This document shows, one piece after another, positions 1 through 8,220 of a stretch of 39,832 bases of DNA. The DNA is from Sphingomonas sp. Leaf339. GTDB taxonomy: Bacteria > Pseudomonadota > Alphaproteobacteria > Sphingomonadales > Sphingomonadaceae. Location: contig NZ_LMRS01000005.1 of assembly GCF_001426195.1 (NCBI RefSeq), positions 1 through 39,832 of the forward strand, given 5' to 3'. The notes under the pieces are model-generated. The model saw nothing but the letters and a program-made list of their open reading frames with translations, searched no databases and was not told where the DNA came from. Every line of letters begins with the position of its first letter. Position 1 is the first letter of the stretch. The position numbers and the translations under genes are program-made.

Positions 1-36
1 GATCTGCTCGTCCGTCAGCCAAAACAGGTCGCTCAT
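1..36 (-). CDS. IS5-family transposase, N-terminal fragment
   Basis: Only the first 12 codons are inside the window, reading MSDLFWLTDEQI. This start is characteristic of IS5-type transposases common in sphingomonads, where the N-terminal segment precedes the helix-turn-helix and DDE domains. A GAGGAG ribosome binding site lies just upstream of the ATG (at about 43-48 on the plus strand). The gene runs off the left edge, so it is cut by the window and nothing can be said about whether it is intact. The identification depends on a very short match and is correspondingly tentative. Confidence 0.55.
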   Translation of the reverse strand, partial: MSDLFWLTDEQI

Positions 37-96
37 CCCGGTCTCCTCACGGAGCCTGAATCAGATCGCGACGCTCACATCAATGGGTCCTGACCC
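1..96 (-). mobile_element. End of an IS5-type insertion sequence
   Basis: The left edge of the window contains the first codons of a minus-strand transposase and then about 60 bases that end in GGGTCCTGACCC (85-96). On the minus strand this reads as a terminal repeat beginning GGGTCAGGACCC, which I recognise as typical of IS5-group elements. The outer boundary is therefore placed at about base 96, with TAAG as the first flanking bases. The rest of the element, its second inverted repeat and the target duplication lie outside the window. Family assignment rests on the short protein start and this terminal sequence. Confidence 0.6.
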
Positions 97-138
97 TAAG
101 ACACATGCCGAAGAATAACCGGTCGATAGGGCGGCTCC

Positions 139-351
139 ATGTTTTTGAAAGATGACACCGATCCGTTGATCGCCCTCGTCTACGCATGTGGATTGGAAAT
201 CGGTGCTGATCCGCAAGGCGACAGGGCGGACTGTCCGTTCTGCAAAGACCGGATTGAACTATGTCAGGCATGGCTGGCAGGGTTCAATGTCGGCCGCCTT
301 GCGCGGGACCAAGTGTTCAATTCTACAACCGTAACACAGATAGAAAATTAG
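139..351 (+). CDS. Small RMF/CrpP-like protein (tentative)
   Basis: A 70-residue ORF lies just outside the IS end. Residues about 32-54 read CPFCKDRIELCQAWLAGF followed by NVGR. The pattern CP(F/Y)..... AWL.GF resembles the core of the ribosome modulation factor / CrpP-like family, short basic or neutral proteins with a conserved CPY block followed by a Trp-Leu-x-Gly helix. There is no strong ribosome binding site in front of the ATG and the protein is isolated from other genes. Function is unproven: a role on ribosomes would be inference from the family only. It could also be a chance ORF in a gene-poor stretch. Confidence 0.45.
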   Translation: MFLKDDTDPLIALVYACGLEIGADPQGDRADCPFCKDRIELCQAWLAGFNVGRLARDQVFNSTTVTQIEN

Positions 352-700
352 CATCGTTCGTCGGTTACATCGTACGCGGCCAAACTTGGATCGTAAGCTG
401 AACGAAGGTCTGAGATTGGGCGGCGGCCAGCCCGTCGCCAGGGTTTGATCCCGACATCTGGTGGAGCGGCTCGACGGAAAACAGGGCGAGGATTGCCACG
501 GCGCGACTCGTTCCGTGGAGCTCTGATGCTTGGGTTTCCTCCCAAGACGTAACGGCCCCAGTCGTTTTGTCACCGCAAATACGCGGCGTGCACTCCCGGC
601 CGCAAGGTCATGCGTCCAAATACTATTCGCTGGCGCTTGCTATTGGCGTGCTGGAACGATCCAGACGATCCGATGACATAGTCCATGTCATTGGCTTTAA
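352..700. other. Gene-poor stretch before tRNA-Pro
   Basis: No convincing coding region is seen on either strand between the RMF-like ORF and tRNA-Pro. The open frames here have arginine-, serine- and proline-rich translations without recognisable domains. I see no hairpin terminator or repeat in it. Confidence 0.5.
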
Positions 701-777
701 TGGTCGGGGCGACAGGATTCGAACCTGCGACCCCCACACCCCCAGTGTGATGCGCTACCAGGCTGCGCTACGCCCCG
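701..777 (-). tRNA. tRNA-Pro(GGG)
   Basis: The minus strand folds as a full cloverleaf. The acceptor stem CGGGGCG (5' end at 777) pairs with CGCCCCG, the discriminator is A, and CCA is encoded at 703-701. The D-arm contains the AGCCTGGTAGCGC block, the anticodon loop is CTGGGGG giving anticodon GGG, and the T-arm carries GGTTCGAATCC. It decodes CCC/CCU proline codons. It stands alone, about 200 bases upstream of yajC and on the opposite strand. Confidence 0.97.
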
Positions 778-975
778 ACCGAGGGACCGTGCCGACGCCG
801 TCGACCGATCCGAGCCGCGGCCTCTACGCGCGGGCCGCGGCCGATGCAAGCGCTTCGGCACGCAGGGGATAGGCGGCAAACGGTGCCGCCCGTTGCCACG
901 GATGCGTGCGGGTGGTAGCGGCGCGGTTCGTGCGTGGAGGCTTTTCCTCCGCCAACCAGATAAAAAACGGGTCCG

Positions 976-1326
976 ATGTTCATTCCATCAGCTTACGCCC
1001 AGACCGCAGCCGGTGCTGCGGGCGGCGCCGCGCAGGGCAGCGGGATCGCCTCGTTCCTCAGCCTCGCGCCGCTGTTCCTCGTCTTCGTGGTCTTCTATTT
1101 CCTGATGATCCGCCCGCAGCAAAAGCGGATGAAGACGCTGCAACAGGCGGTCGAAGCGGTGAAGAAGGGTGACAACGTCGTCACCGCCGGCGGCATCGTC
1201 GGCAAGGTGACGCGTGTCGAAGACACCATCGTCGAGGTCGAGATCGCGCCCAACACCCGCGTTCGCGTGGTGAAATCGACGCTGACCGACATCACCAGCC
1301 CGAACTCGAAGCCGGCGAACGACTGA
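976..1326 (+). CDS. yajC: Preprotein translocase subunit YajC
   Basis: YajC is a small inner-membrane partner of the SecDF complex that assists Sec-dependent export. The 116-residue protein starts MFIPSAYAQ, a usual alphaproteobacterial YajC start. It has one membrane segment at about residues 30-50 ([12 protein letters not shown]) followed at once by RPQQKRMK, the conserved cytoplasmic YajC motif. The cytoplasmic part ([17 protein letters not shown]) is also typical. The start at 976 was chosen because the upstream in-frame sequence is not YajC-like; the ribosome binding site is weak. The stop overlaps the secD start by one base (TGATG), so the two genes are translationally coupled. Confidence 0.95.
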   Translation: MFIPSAYAQTAAGAAGGAAQGSGIASFLSLAPLFLVFVVFYFLMIRPQQKRMKTLQQAVEAVKKGDNVVTAGGIVGKVTRVEDTIVEVEIAPNTRVRVVKSTLTDITSPNSKPAND

Positions 1327-2927
1327 TGCTCGATTTCCCGCGCTGGAAAGTGTGGTCCATCTGGGCTTTGCTCGCGGTGCTGTGCGCGCTGGCGATCCCC
1401 AGCGTCGTACCAGAACGCTATACCCCGACATGGCTCGCGCGCGCGCCGAGGATCAATCTCGGCCTCGATCTGGCCGGCGGCAGCTATCTGTTGCTGGAAG
1501 CGGACGTCAACGATCTGGCGGGGACGCGGATCGAAACGATGCGCGATCAGGTGCAGACCGAAATGCGTCGCGGCAATCCGCGCATCGGCATCGGTGATAT
1601 ATCCACGCGCGATGGCCAGCTTTCGTTCCTGCTCCGCGACCCGTCGCAGGTCGATGCCGCGCGCGAACGCCTGCTGACGATCACCGGCGGTGGCGCCGGC
1701 ATGACCGGCCAGCGCGAATGGGACATTCAGGTCGTCGATTCGAGCCGTTTCGTGCTGAAGCCGACCGAGGCCGGCATGACGCAGGCGATCGACACCGCGA
1801 TGAACGACGCGACCGAAGTCGTCCGTCGCCGCATCGACGCGCTCGGCACCCGCGAACCGACGATCATCCGCCAGGGCACGAACCGCATCGTCGTGCAGGT
1901 GCCCGGCCTGCAAAACCCGCAGGAACTGAAGGATCTGCTCGGCAAGACCGCCAAGCTGGAATTCAAGCTGGTCGACGAGTCCGCGACGCCGCAACAGCTG
2001 GCACAGCGCCAGGCACCGATCGGCAGCGTCATCCTGCCCTATCCGTCGAATCCCATCGGTCCGCCGATGATTGCGCTGAAGCGCCAGACGATCCTGTCCG
2101 GCGACCAGATCGTCGATGCGACGCAGACGTTCGATCCGCAGACCAACGCACCGCAGGTGGCACTGACCTTCAACGGCCCCGGCGGCACCCGCTTCGCGCG
2201 CGTGACGCAGGAGAACACCGGCAAGCAGTTCGCGATCATCCTCGACAATTCGGTGATCTCCGCGCCGAATATCAACGAGCCGATCCTGGGTGGTCGGGCG
2301 TCGATCTCGGGCAACTTCACCGTCGATTCGGCCAATCAGCTCGCCATCGCCTTGCGCTCGGGCAAACTGCCGATCGCGCTGAAGGTGATTGAGGAATCGA
2401 CCGTTGGGCCGGAACTGGGCGCCGATTCGATCCGCGCCGGCGTGCTGGCTTCCGGCGTCGCCGTGGCCCTCGTCGTGGCGTTCATGCTCGTCACCTATGG
2501 CCGGTTCGGTTTTTATGCGAACCTCGCCGTCGTCATCAACGTGTTCGTCATCCTCGGCGTTCTGGCGCTGTTGAAGGGAACGCTGACCCTGCCCGGCATC
2601 GCCGGTTTCGTGCTGACGATCGGCACCGCGGTCGATGCCAACGTGCTCATCAACGAACGCATCCGCGAGGAACGGCATCGCGGGCGATCCGTCGTGCAGG
2701 CGGTGGAGCTGGGGTACAAGGAAGCCAGCCGCACCATCTTCGAGGCGAACGTGACGCACGCGATTTCGGGCGTCATCATGCTGGTGCTGGGTTCCGGCCC
2801 GGTGAAGGGCTTCGCGGTCGTGCTGCTGATCGGCATCTGCACATCGGTGTTCACCGCCGTCACCTTCACCCGCATGCTCGTCGTGCTGTGGATTCGGCGC
2901 AACAAGCCGAAGACGATCAACATATGA
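1326..2927 (+). CDS. secD: Protein translocase subunit SecD
   Basis: SecD is the RND-type membrane subunit that, with SecF, uses the proton gradient to pull exported proteins through SecYEG. The 533-residue protein has one N-terminal membrane segment (about 10-27), then the periplasmic P1 region beginning with the conserved GLDLAGGSYLLLE, the VVRRRIDALG motif, and five C-terminal membrane segments from about residue 370. The conserved GTAVDANVLINERIREE sequence lies in the membrane part. Its length is near the usual SecD size for alphaproteobacteria. It overlaps yajC by one base and lies 13 bases upstream of secF, a standard yajC-secD-secF operon. Confidence 0.97.
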   Translation: MLDFPRWKVWSIWALLAVLCALAIPSVVPERYTPTWLARAPRINLGLDLAGGSYLLLEADVNDLAGTRIETMRDQVQTEMRRGNPRIGIGDISTRDGQLSFLLRDPSQVDAARERLLTITGGGAGMTGQREWDIQVVDSSRFVLKPTEAGMTQAIDTAMNDATEVVRRRIDALGTREPTIIRQGTNRIVVQVPGLQNPQELKDLLGKTAKLEFKLVDESATPQQLAQRQAPIGSVILPYPSNPIGPPMIALKRQTILSGDQIVDATQTFDPQTNAPQVALTFNGPGGTRFARVTQENTGKQFAIILDNSVISAPNINEPILGGRASISGNFTVDSANQLAIALRSGKLPIALKVIEESTVGPELGADSIRAGVLASGVAVALVVAFMLVTYGRFGFYANLAVVINVFVILGVLALLKGTLTLPGIAGFVLTIGTAVDANVLINERIREERHRGRSVVQAVELGYKEASRTIFEANVTHAISGVIMLVLGSGPVKGFAVVLLIGICTSVFTAVTFTRMLVVLWIRRNKPKTINI

Positions 2928-2940
2928 TCGGGGACCTGTC

Positions 2941-3921
2941 ATGAAACTTCTGAAACTCGTCCCCGACGATACGAACATCGACTTCGTCCGCCTGCGCAAA
3001 TGGGCGTTCGGATTGACGCTGGCGCTGTCGCTGATCGCGGTCGCGCTGGTCGGTATCCGCGGCCTCAACATGGGTGTAGATTTCGTCGGCGGCCTGATGA
3101 TCGAGGAACGCTTCCCCGAACCGCCGTCGCTCGACCGGGTCCGCCAGGTCGTCGATGCGCAGGGCGTCGGCGAAGCGCAGTTGCAGCAGGCCGGCGATCC
3201 CCGCACGATCACCATCCGCCTGCCCGCACAGGAAGGCGCCGACGAAGGCGCGACCAACGCCGTCGTTCGCAAGGTCGAGGCCGGGCTGGCGCAGGCTTTC
3301 CCCGGCGCGACGTTCAACCGCTATTCGACGGTGTCGGGCAAGGTATCGAACGAGCTGATCCGCAACGGCCTGCTCGCCGTCGTGCTCGCGGTGTTGGGCA
3401 TCGGCCTGTTCGCGATCTTCCGTTTCGAATGGCAGTTCGGTGTGTCGACGATCGTCGCGATCGTCCACGATCTGCTGATGACCGTCGGCTTCTTCGCGCT
3501 GACCCGTTTCGAATTCGACCTGAACATCGTCGCCGCCGTGCTGACCATCATCGGTTATTCGATCAACGACAAGATCGTGATCGACGACCGCATCCGCGAG
3601 AACATGCGCCGCTATCGCAAGATGGAGATGCGCGAGATCATCAACCTGTCGGTCAACGAGACGCTGCCGCGCACGGTGATGACCTCGGTCACCATCCTGC
3701 TGGCGCTGGCGGCACTGTTGCTGCTGGGTGGCCATGTGCTGCGCGGGTTCACCGCGGCGATGATCCTGGGCATCATCGTCGGCACCTATTCGTCGATCTA
3801 TGTGTCGTCGTCGCTCCTCATCTCGCTGGGCCTGCGCGCCGAGCCGAACAAGGAAAAGCCCGGCACCAACGATCCCACGCGTCGTCAGGACGCGGAGCGG
3901 ATCGTACCGCGCGAGCGCTGA
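2941..3921 (+). CDS. secF: Protein translocase subunit SecF
   Basis: SecF pairs with SecD in the proton-driven export motor. The 326-residue protein has a first membrane segment at about residues 21-40, the typical NMGVDFVGG motif, a short periplasmic domain, and five further membrane segments. The conserved GYSINDKIVIDDRIREN motif sits before the last ones, corresponding to the functional Asp region of SecDF. A GGGGAC element precedes the ATG. The charged C-terminal tail (from about residue 300) is soluble. It is followed after seven bases by the Mth938-type gene, which is probably in the same transcript. Confidence 0.97.
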   Translation: MKLLKLVPDDTNIDFVRLRKWAFGLTLALSLIAVALVGIRGLNMGVDFVGGLMIEERFPEPPSLDRVRQVVDAQGVGEAQLQQAGDPRTITIRLPAQEGADEGATNAVVRKVEAGLAQAFPGATFNRYSTVSGKVSNELIRNGLLAVVLAVLGIGLFAIFRFEWQFGVSTIVAIVHDLLMTVGFFALTRFEFDLNIVAAVLTIIGYSINDKIVIDDRIRENMRRYRKMEMREIINLSVNETLPRTVMTSVTILLALAALLLLGGHVLRGFTAAMILGIIVGTYSSIYVSSSLLISLGLRAEPNKEKPGTNDPTRRQDAERIVPRER

Positions 3922-3928
3922 GCCGCCG

Positions 3929-4303
3929 ATGCGGATGGAGCGTGGCCAGCCGTCGGAAGGTCCGGCGATCCGGGGCTTTTCCGGCACCGGTTACCGGCTG
4001 GACGACGTCACGGTTGCACCGGCACTGTTGCTGACGATGACTCAGGCGATGGACTGGACGCCGCCACCCATCGCCACGCTGGCGATCGAATCGCTGGAAC
4101 CGGTGCTGACCCCGGCGCCGGAGTTCGTCCTGATCGGCACCGGCACACACCTCGTCCGCCCGCCCCTCTCGCTGGTCCGCGCGCTGGAGGCACGCAACAT
4201 CGGGCTGGAGGCAATGGACAGCCGCGCCGCCGCACGCGCATGGGGCGTCCTGCGCGAGGAAGGCCGCGTGATCGCCGCCGCGCTGTACCCGCTGGACGCC
4301 TGA
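3929..4303 (+). CDS. Mth938-like domain protein
   Basis: This 124-residue protein belongs to the Mth938/NDUFAF3-like domain family (DUF498-type). Recognisable features are the GYRLDDVTVAPALLLT block near residues 20-37, EFVLIGTGTHLVRPP at about 70-85, and the C-terminal EEGRVIAAALYPLDA. The eukaryotic relative NDUFAF3 is a complex I assembly factor; the bacterial role is not established. Genes of this family commonly follow secDF in alphaproteobacteria, as here with a seven-base gap. The start at 3929 was chosen over an in-frame upstream ATG because the latter would lie within secF; another ATG is two codons further on. Confidence 0.9.
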   Translation: MRMERGQPSEGPAIRGFSGTGYRLDDVTVAPALLLTMTQAMDWTPPPIATLAIESLEPVLTPAPEFVLIGTGTHLVRPPLSLVRALEARNIGLEAMDSRAAARAWGVLREEGRVIAAALYPLDA

Positions 4304-4309
4304 ACCGTC

Positions 4310-4372
4310 CCTCCCTCTCCCACCGGGAAAGGGGAAAGGCGGCGAAGGGTGAGGGCGACCCGCCGCTCACCC
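4310..4372. repeat. REP-like palindromic element between convergent genes
   Basis: The gap between two convergent genes holds an imperfect stem (CCTCTCCC / GGGAAAGG at about 4313-4333) and a second, perfect inverted repeat, GGGTGAG (4347-4353) with CTCACCC (4366-4372). This layout of CCTCTCCC and GGGTGAG arms resembles the short intergenic palindromes scattered through many high-GC proteobacterial genomes. Its position at the 3' ends of both neighbours would suit mRNA 3'-end protection or termination in both directions. I saw no second copy in this window. Confidence 0.5.
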
Positions 4373-4379
4373 GACCCTT

Positions 4380-5204
4380 TCAGACCCGCGTCGTCCCCGG
4401 ATAAGCGAACAGATAATCCGCATCCGCCCCGGCGGTGATCGTCTCGCTGCCGGTCATCGTCACGCACTCGCCCGCCTTGAACGCCACGCCCGCAACCTCG
4501 CCCGATCCGGCGATCGGCACGATCCACGCCGTCTTGCCCTCGGGCAACGTCACCGCGTGCTCGCCGCCCGTCCAGCGTTCCAGCACGAACTTCGGTCCTT
4601 CGACCAGGATCGTGCGATGTTCGCCCACCGGCCCCGGCGAGACGATCGGCTGGTACGGATCCAGATGCGCCACCGCCACGCCGTCTTCCAGATGCAGTTC
4701 GCGCGGCCGGCCATAGTCATACAGCCGGTACGTCGTCTCCGAATTCTGCTGCACCTCGATCAGGGTCAGGCCCGCACCGATCGCGTGGATCGTGCCCGAT
4801 GCGGCATAATAGAAATCGCCCGCCTCGATCGGCACCCAGTCCAGCTTGTCCTCGATCGATCCATCCAGCGCCGCGTCGTGCAGTTCCGGCGCGGTCATGG
4901 CCTGTTTCGGCCCCAGCGCGATCGTCGAATCGGGCTTGGCGGCCAGGATCGTCCAGCATTCGTCCTTACCCCGCGGCAGGCCGCGCTTGTGCGCCTCGAC
5001 ATCGTCGGGGTGGACCTGCACCGACAGCTTCTCGCCGGTGAACAGATATTTGATCAGCAGATCGGGCGTCGTGTCGCCCGGTTCCTGGAACCACACCTCG
5101 CCCACCGGCTCGCCGCCAGCCGCGACATCGTCGAATCCGGGAAACAGGTCGCACCGGCCCCAGGGCTTCTCGACGCGGTGGGTATGGAGCTTGGTGGCCG
5201 GCAT
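4380..5204 (-). CDS. manA: Class I mannose-6-phosphate isomerase
   Basis: The enzyme interconverts mannose 6-phosphate and fructose 6-phosphate, feeding GDP-mannose and exopolysaccharide precursors or mannose catabolism. The 274-residue protein is the short form of the type I, zinc-dependent family. Likely zinc ligands are Q63 and H65 in LSVQVHPDD, E82 in KDECW, and H140 in GTIHAIG. The substrate-site motif TYRLYDYGR occurs at about 158-166. The start at 5204 is preceded by AGAGGA at a good distance; an upstream in-frame ATG at 5255 has no such site. It is convergent with the Mth938-type gene and divergent from bamD, with 117 bases between the starts. Confidence 0.9.
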   Translation of the reverse strand: MPATKLHTHRVEKPWGRCDLFPGFDDVAAGGEPVGEVWFQEPGDTTPDLLIKYLFTGEKLSVQVHPDDVEAHKRGLPRGKDECWTILAAKPDSTIALGPKQAMTAPELHDAALDGSIEDKLDWVPIEAGDFYYAASGTIHAIGAGLTLIEVQQNSETTYRLYDYGRPRELHLEDGVAVAHLDPYQPIVSPGPVGEHRTILVEGPKFVLERWTGGEHAVTLPEGKTAWIVPIAGSGEVAGVAFKAGECVTMTGSETITAGADADYLFAYPGTTRV

Positions 5205-5321
5205 GATGGTCCTCTGGCTTCGTTGATCGACAGGCGAAACGCGCGGATGTGCCATGCGTGCCGCTCCGACCGCCTCTAGCCTATTGTTCGGGCGCTGTCC
5301 GCTGCGCTAAGGCGGCTGTCG

Positions 5322-6320
5322 ATGCGTATCCACCAGTCCCGCGCGCTTGCCCTCGCGCTGATCGCCGCCGTCGCGCTTCCCATCGCCGGTTGCGCCCGCA
5401 ACCGCGCCGCGAAGGGCGACACGCCCTATATCGCGCGCGACGTGGGTACGCTGTACAGCCTCGCCCGCCGCCGGCTCGATCAGAACCGCTACAAGGAAGC
5501 GGCGATCCTGTTCGACGAGGTGGAACGCCAGCATCCCTATTCGATCTGGGCGCGACGCGCGCAGTTGATGAGCGCGTTCAGCTATTACCTCGCCAAGGAT
5601 TACACCGCGTCGATCCAGTCGGCGCAGCGCTTCATCTCGGTCCATCCCGGCAACCGCGACGCGCCCTATGCCTATTACCTGATCGCGCTCGGCTATTACG
5701 AACAGGTCACCGACGTGACCCGCGATCAGAAGATCACGCGGCAGGCGCTCGACGCGCTGGGCGAGCTCACCCGGCGTTATCCCAACACCCGTTATGCGTC
5801 CGATGCGCGGCTGAAGATCGATCTGGTCAACGATCATCTCGCCGGCAAGGAGATGGAGATCGGCCGCTTCTACGAAACGCGCAGCCAGTGGCTGGCCGCC
5901 AGCATGCGTTTCCGTACCGTGATCGACCAGTATCAGACGACGACCCACGCGCCCGAGGCGCTGATGCGCCTGACCGAGACGTATCTGGCGTTGGGCGTGC
6001 CGGCGGAGGCGCAGAAATCGGCCGCCGTTCTCGGCGCCAACTATCCCGGCAGCGACTGGTACGAACATGCGTACAAGCTGATGGAAAAGCACCCGGTCCA
6101 GCAGATGGCGCTGGTCCCCCCCGGCACGCCGATCGTGCCAGAGGGAACGCGCCCCGCCTCGCTCCCCGGCCTCAGCACCACGGAAAAGCGCAACGCGCAG
6201 CCCGATGCCGCGCCCGGCACCGCGCAGCCGTCCACCGCCAACCCCGCCGGTACTACCCCATCGACGGTCGGCACCGGCGCCGGCTCCGCCCCCTTGCCCA
6301 GCCAGTCCGGGCCGCAATAG
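5322..6320 (+). CDS. bamD: Outer membrane assembly lipoprotein BamD
   Basis: BamD is the essential lipoprotein of the BAM complex that inserts beta-barrel proteins into the outer membrane. The 332-residue protein has a lipoprotein signal peptide ending LPIAGC with the lipidated Cys at residue 24. A run of tetratricopeptide-like repeats at about 40-260 follows, including YSLARRRLDQNRYKEAAILFDE and PYAYYLIALGYYEQ-type helices. The last 60 residues are a Pro/Ala/Gly/Thr-rich tail that shorter BamD proteins lack. RecN follows 91 bases downstream on the same strand, a common order in sphingomonads. Confidence 0.95.
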   Translation: MRIHQSRALALALIAAVALPIAGCARNRAAKGDTPYIARDVGTLYSLARRRLDQNRYKEAAILFDEVERQHPYSIWARRAQLMSAFSYYLAKDYTASIQSAQRFISVHPGNRDAPYAYYLIALGYYEQVTDVTRDQKITRQALDALGELTRRYPNTRYASDARLKIDLVNDHLAGKEMEIGRFYETRSQWLAASMRFRTVIDQYQTTTHAPEALMRLTETYLALGVPAEAQKSAAVLGANYPGSDWYEHAYKLMEKHPVQQMALVPPGTPIVPEGTRPASLPGLSTTEKRNAQPDAAPGTAQPSTANPAGTTPSTVGTGAGSAPLPSQSGPQ

Positions 6321-6411
6321 GCGGATAGTATCCGGGGATAATCGCCCGCGATCGGGCGGGCGGAACATAAGCGGTTCAATTCCGCGTCCGACCCGCCTAC
6401 ATCCGGTCACG

Positions 6412-8070
6412 ATGCTGACCGCGCTTTCCATTCGCGACGTGGTGCTGATCGAGGCGCTCGACCTCGATTTCGGCGCCGGTCTGGGCGTGTTGACCGGGGA
6501 AACGGGCGCGGGAAAATCGATCCTGCTCGATGCGCTGGGTCTGGCACTCGGCGGTCGCGGCGACAGCGGTCTCGTCCGCCACGGTGCCGTGCAGGCGGTC
6601 GTCACCGCCAGCTTCGATCCCCCCACCCCCGCCCTCGCCGCAATGCTCGACGAGAACGGCGTCGACGTGGAGCCGGGCGAACCGCTCCTCGTCCGCCGCG
6701 TTGTAAAGGCGGATGGCGGCAGCCGCGCCTTCATCAACAACCAGCCCGCCTCCGCCACCTTGTTGCGGGAAATCGCCCCGCGGCTGGTCGAAATCCACGG
6801 CCAGCATGATGATCGCGGCCTCCTGAACGCCCGTGGTCACCGCGCGCTGCTCGACGATTTCGGCCGCTGCGACACCGCCGACGCCGCCCGCGGCTGGGCG
6901 ACCCTGCGCGAGGCCGAAACCGCGCTCGCCGCCGCCCGCGCCGAGATCGAGACGGCGGCCCGCGACCGCGAATGGCTGGAACACACCGTCGCCGAGCTGG
7001 ACAAACTCGCCGCCGAACCGGGTGAGGAGGAAGCGCTCGCCGACAAGCGCCGGTCGATGCAGCGTGCCGAAAAGGTCACCGACGACCTGTCGGCGATCGA
7101 GGATTATCTCGACGGATCGGACGGTGGCCTCGCCAAGCTGCGTCAGGCCGCCCGCGTGCTGGAACGCGTCGCCGAGGATCACCCCGCGCTCGCCGACGCA
7201 CTGGGCGCGGTCGATCGCGCGGTGATCGAGGGGTCGGTGGCGGAGGAGCGCCTGCGCGAGGCGCGCTTCGCCCTCGTCTATGATCCCCGCGCGCTGGAGG
7301 ATGACGAGGCGCGGCTGTTCGAGCTGCGGGCGATGGCGCGCAAGCACCGCGTCCAGCCCGACGATCTTGCCGCGCTGTCCGCCGATCTGTCCGCCCGGTT
7401 GCAACGGCTGGAGGCCGGTGAAGGCGGCGTCGCGACCCTGCAGGCCACCGTTGCCAAGGCGCGCACGGCGTACGACAAGGCCGCCGACGCCCTCACCGCC
7501 CGCCGCCTCGCCGCGGCCGGGGGGCTGGACAAGGCGGTCGCCGGCGAACTCGCGCCGCTGAAACTGGGTGCCGCGCGCTTCCGCACCGTCGTCGCCCCCG
7601 CCGCGCCGGACAATTGGTCGGGCGCGGGCAAGGACCGGGTGGAATTCGAGATTTCGACCAACCCCGGCGCCCCCTTCGCGCCCCTGACCAAGATCGCCAG
7701 CGGCGGCGAACTGTCGCGCTTCATCCTGGCGCTAAAGGTCGCGCTGGCGGATCAGGGCGGCGCCGCGACGATCGTGTTCGACGAGATCGATCGCGGCGTC
7801 GGCGGCGCGGTCGCCTCCGCGATCGGCGAGCGCCTCGCCCGCCTGGCCAGGGCGACGCAGTTGCTCGTCGTCACCCACAGCCCGCAGGTCGCCGCGCGCG
7901 GCGCGGCGCACCTGCTGATCGCCAAATCGAACGACGGCACCGTCACCCGCACCGGCGTCCGCCAACTCACCGACACCGAACGCCGCGAGGAAATCGCCCG
8001 CATGCTGTCCGGCGCCACCATCACCGACGAAGCCCGCGCACAGGCGGACCGGTTGTTGGAGACGGCCTGA
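6412..8070 (+). CDS. recN: DNA repair protein RecN
   Basis: RecN is an SMC-like ATPase acting early in double-strand break repair. The 552-residue protein has the N-terminal Walker A GETGAGKS (about 37-44), a central coiled-coil region rich in Ala, Glu and Arg (about 150-380), and the C-terminal ABC half. The C-terminal half carries the signature IASGGELSRF and Walker B TIVFDEIDRGVGG, then the conserved VVTHSPQVAA. The start at 6412 (MLTALSIRDVVLIE) is the usual RecN beginning; the longer in-frame ORF upstream is Pro/Arg-rich and overlaps bamD. In relatives ligA normally follows directly, but here two small genes lie between. Confidence 0.97.
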   Translation: MLTALSIRDVVLIEALDLDFGAGLGVLTGETGAGKSILLDALGLALGGRGDSGLVRHGAVQAVVTASFDPPTPALAAMLDENGVDVEPGEPLLVRRVVKADGGSRAFINNQPASATLLREIAPRLVEIHGQHDDRGLLNARGHRALLDDFGRCDTADAARGWATLREAETALAAARAEIETAARDREWLEHTVAELDKLAAEPGEEEALADKRRSMQRAEKVTDDLSAIEDYLDGSDGGLAKLRQAARVLERVAEDHPALADALGAVDRAVIEGSVAEERLREARFALVYDPRALEDDEARLFELRAMARKHRVQPDDLAALSADLSARLQRLEAGEGGVATLQATVAKARTAYDKAADALTARRLAAAGGLDKAVAGELAPLKLGAARFRTVVAPAAPDNWSGAGKDRVEFEISTNPGAPFAPLTKIASGGELSRFILALKVALADQGGAATIVFDEIDRGVGGAVASAIGERLARLARATQLLVVTHSPQVAARGAAHLLIAKSNDGTVTRTGVRQLTDTERREEIARMLSGATITDEARAQADRLLETA

Positions 8071-8220
8071 AGGCTGTGATGATGCGCGAAAGCTGCACGC
8101 GGCCGGCGTTCGGAAGCTTTCGAACGGCTGAAAGTGGTGGTGGGCGGACATTCGTGTGGTTCGGCGATACGCTTTAGAGGACTTTCGAGCCCGGATGATC
8201 CCAAGCGGATTGTCGGAGTC

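Noticed and set aside
1095..3317. 740-codon minus-strand open frame across yajC-secD-secF
   Set aside because: It is the shadow of yajC, secD and secF in high-GC DNA; its translation is His/Asp/Arg-rich without any domain, while the plus frames are well-known proteins.
5307..6758. 483-codon minus-strand frame over bamD
   Set aside because: It lies entirely opposite bamD and the recN start and has no recognisable protein features.
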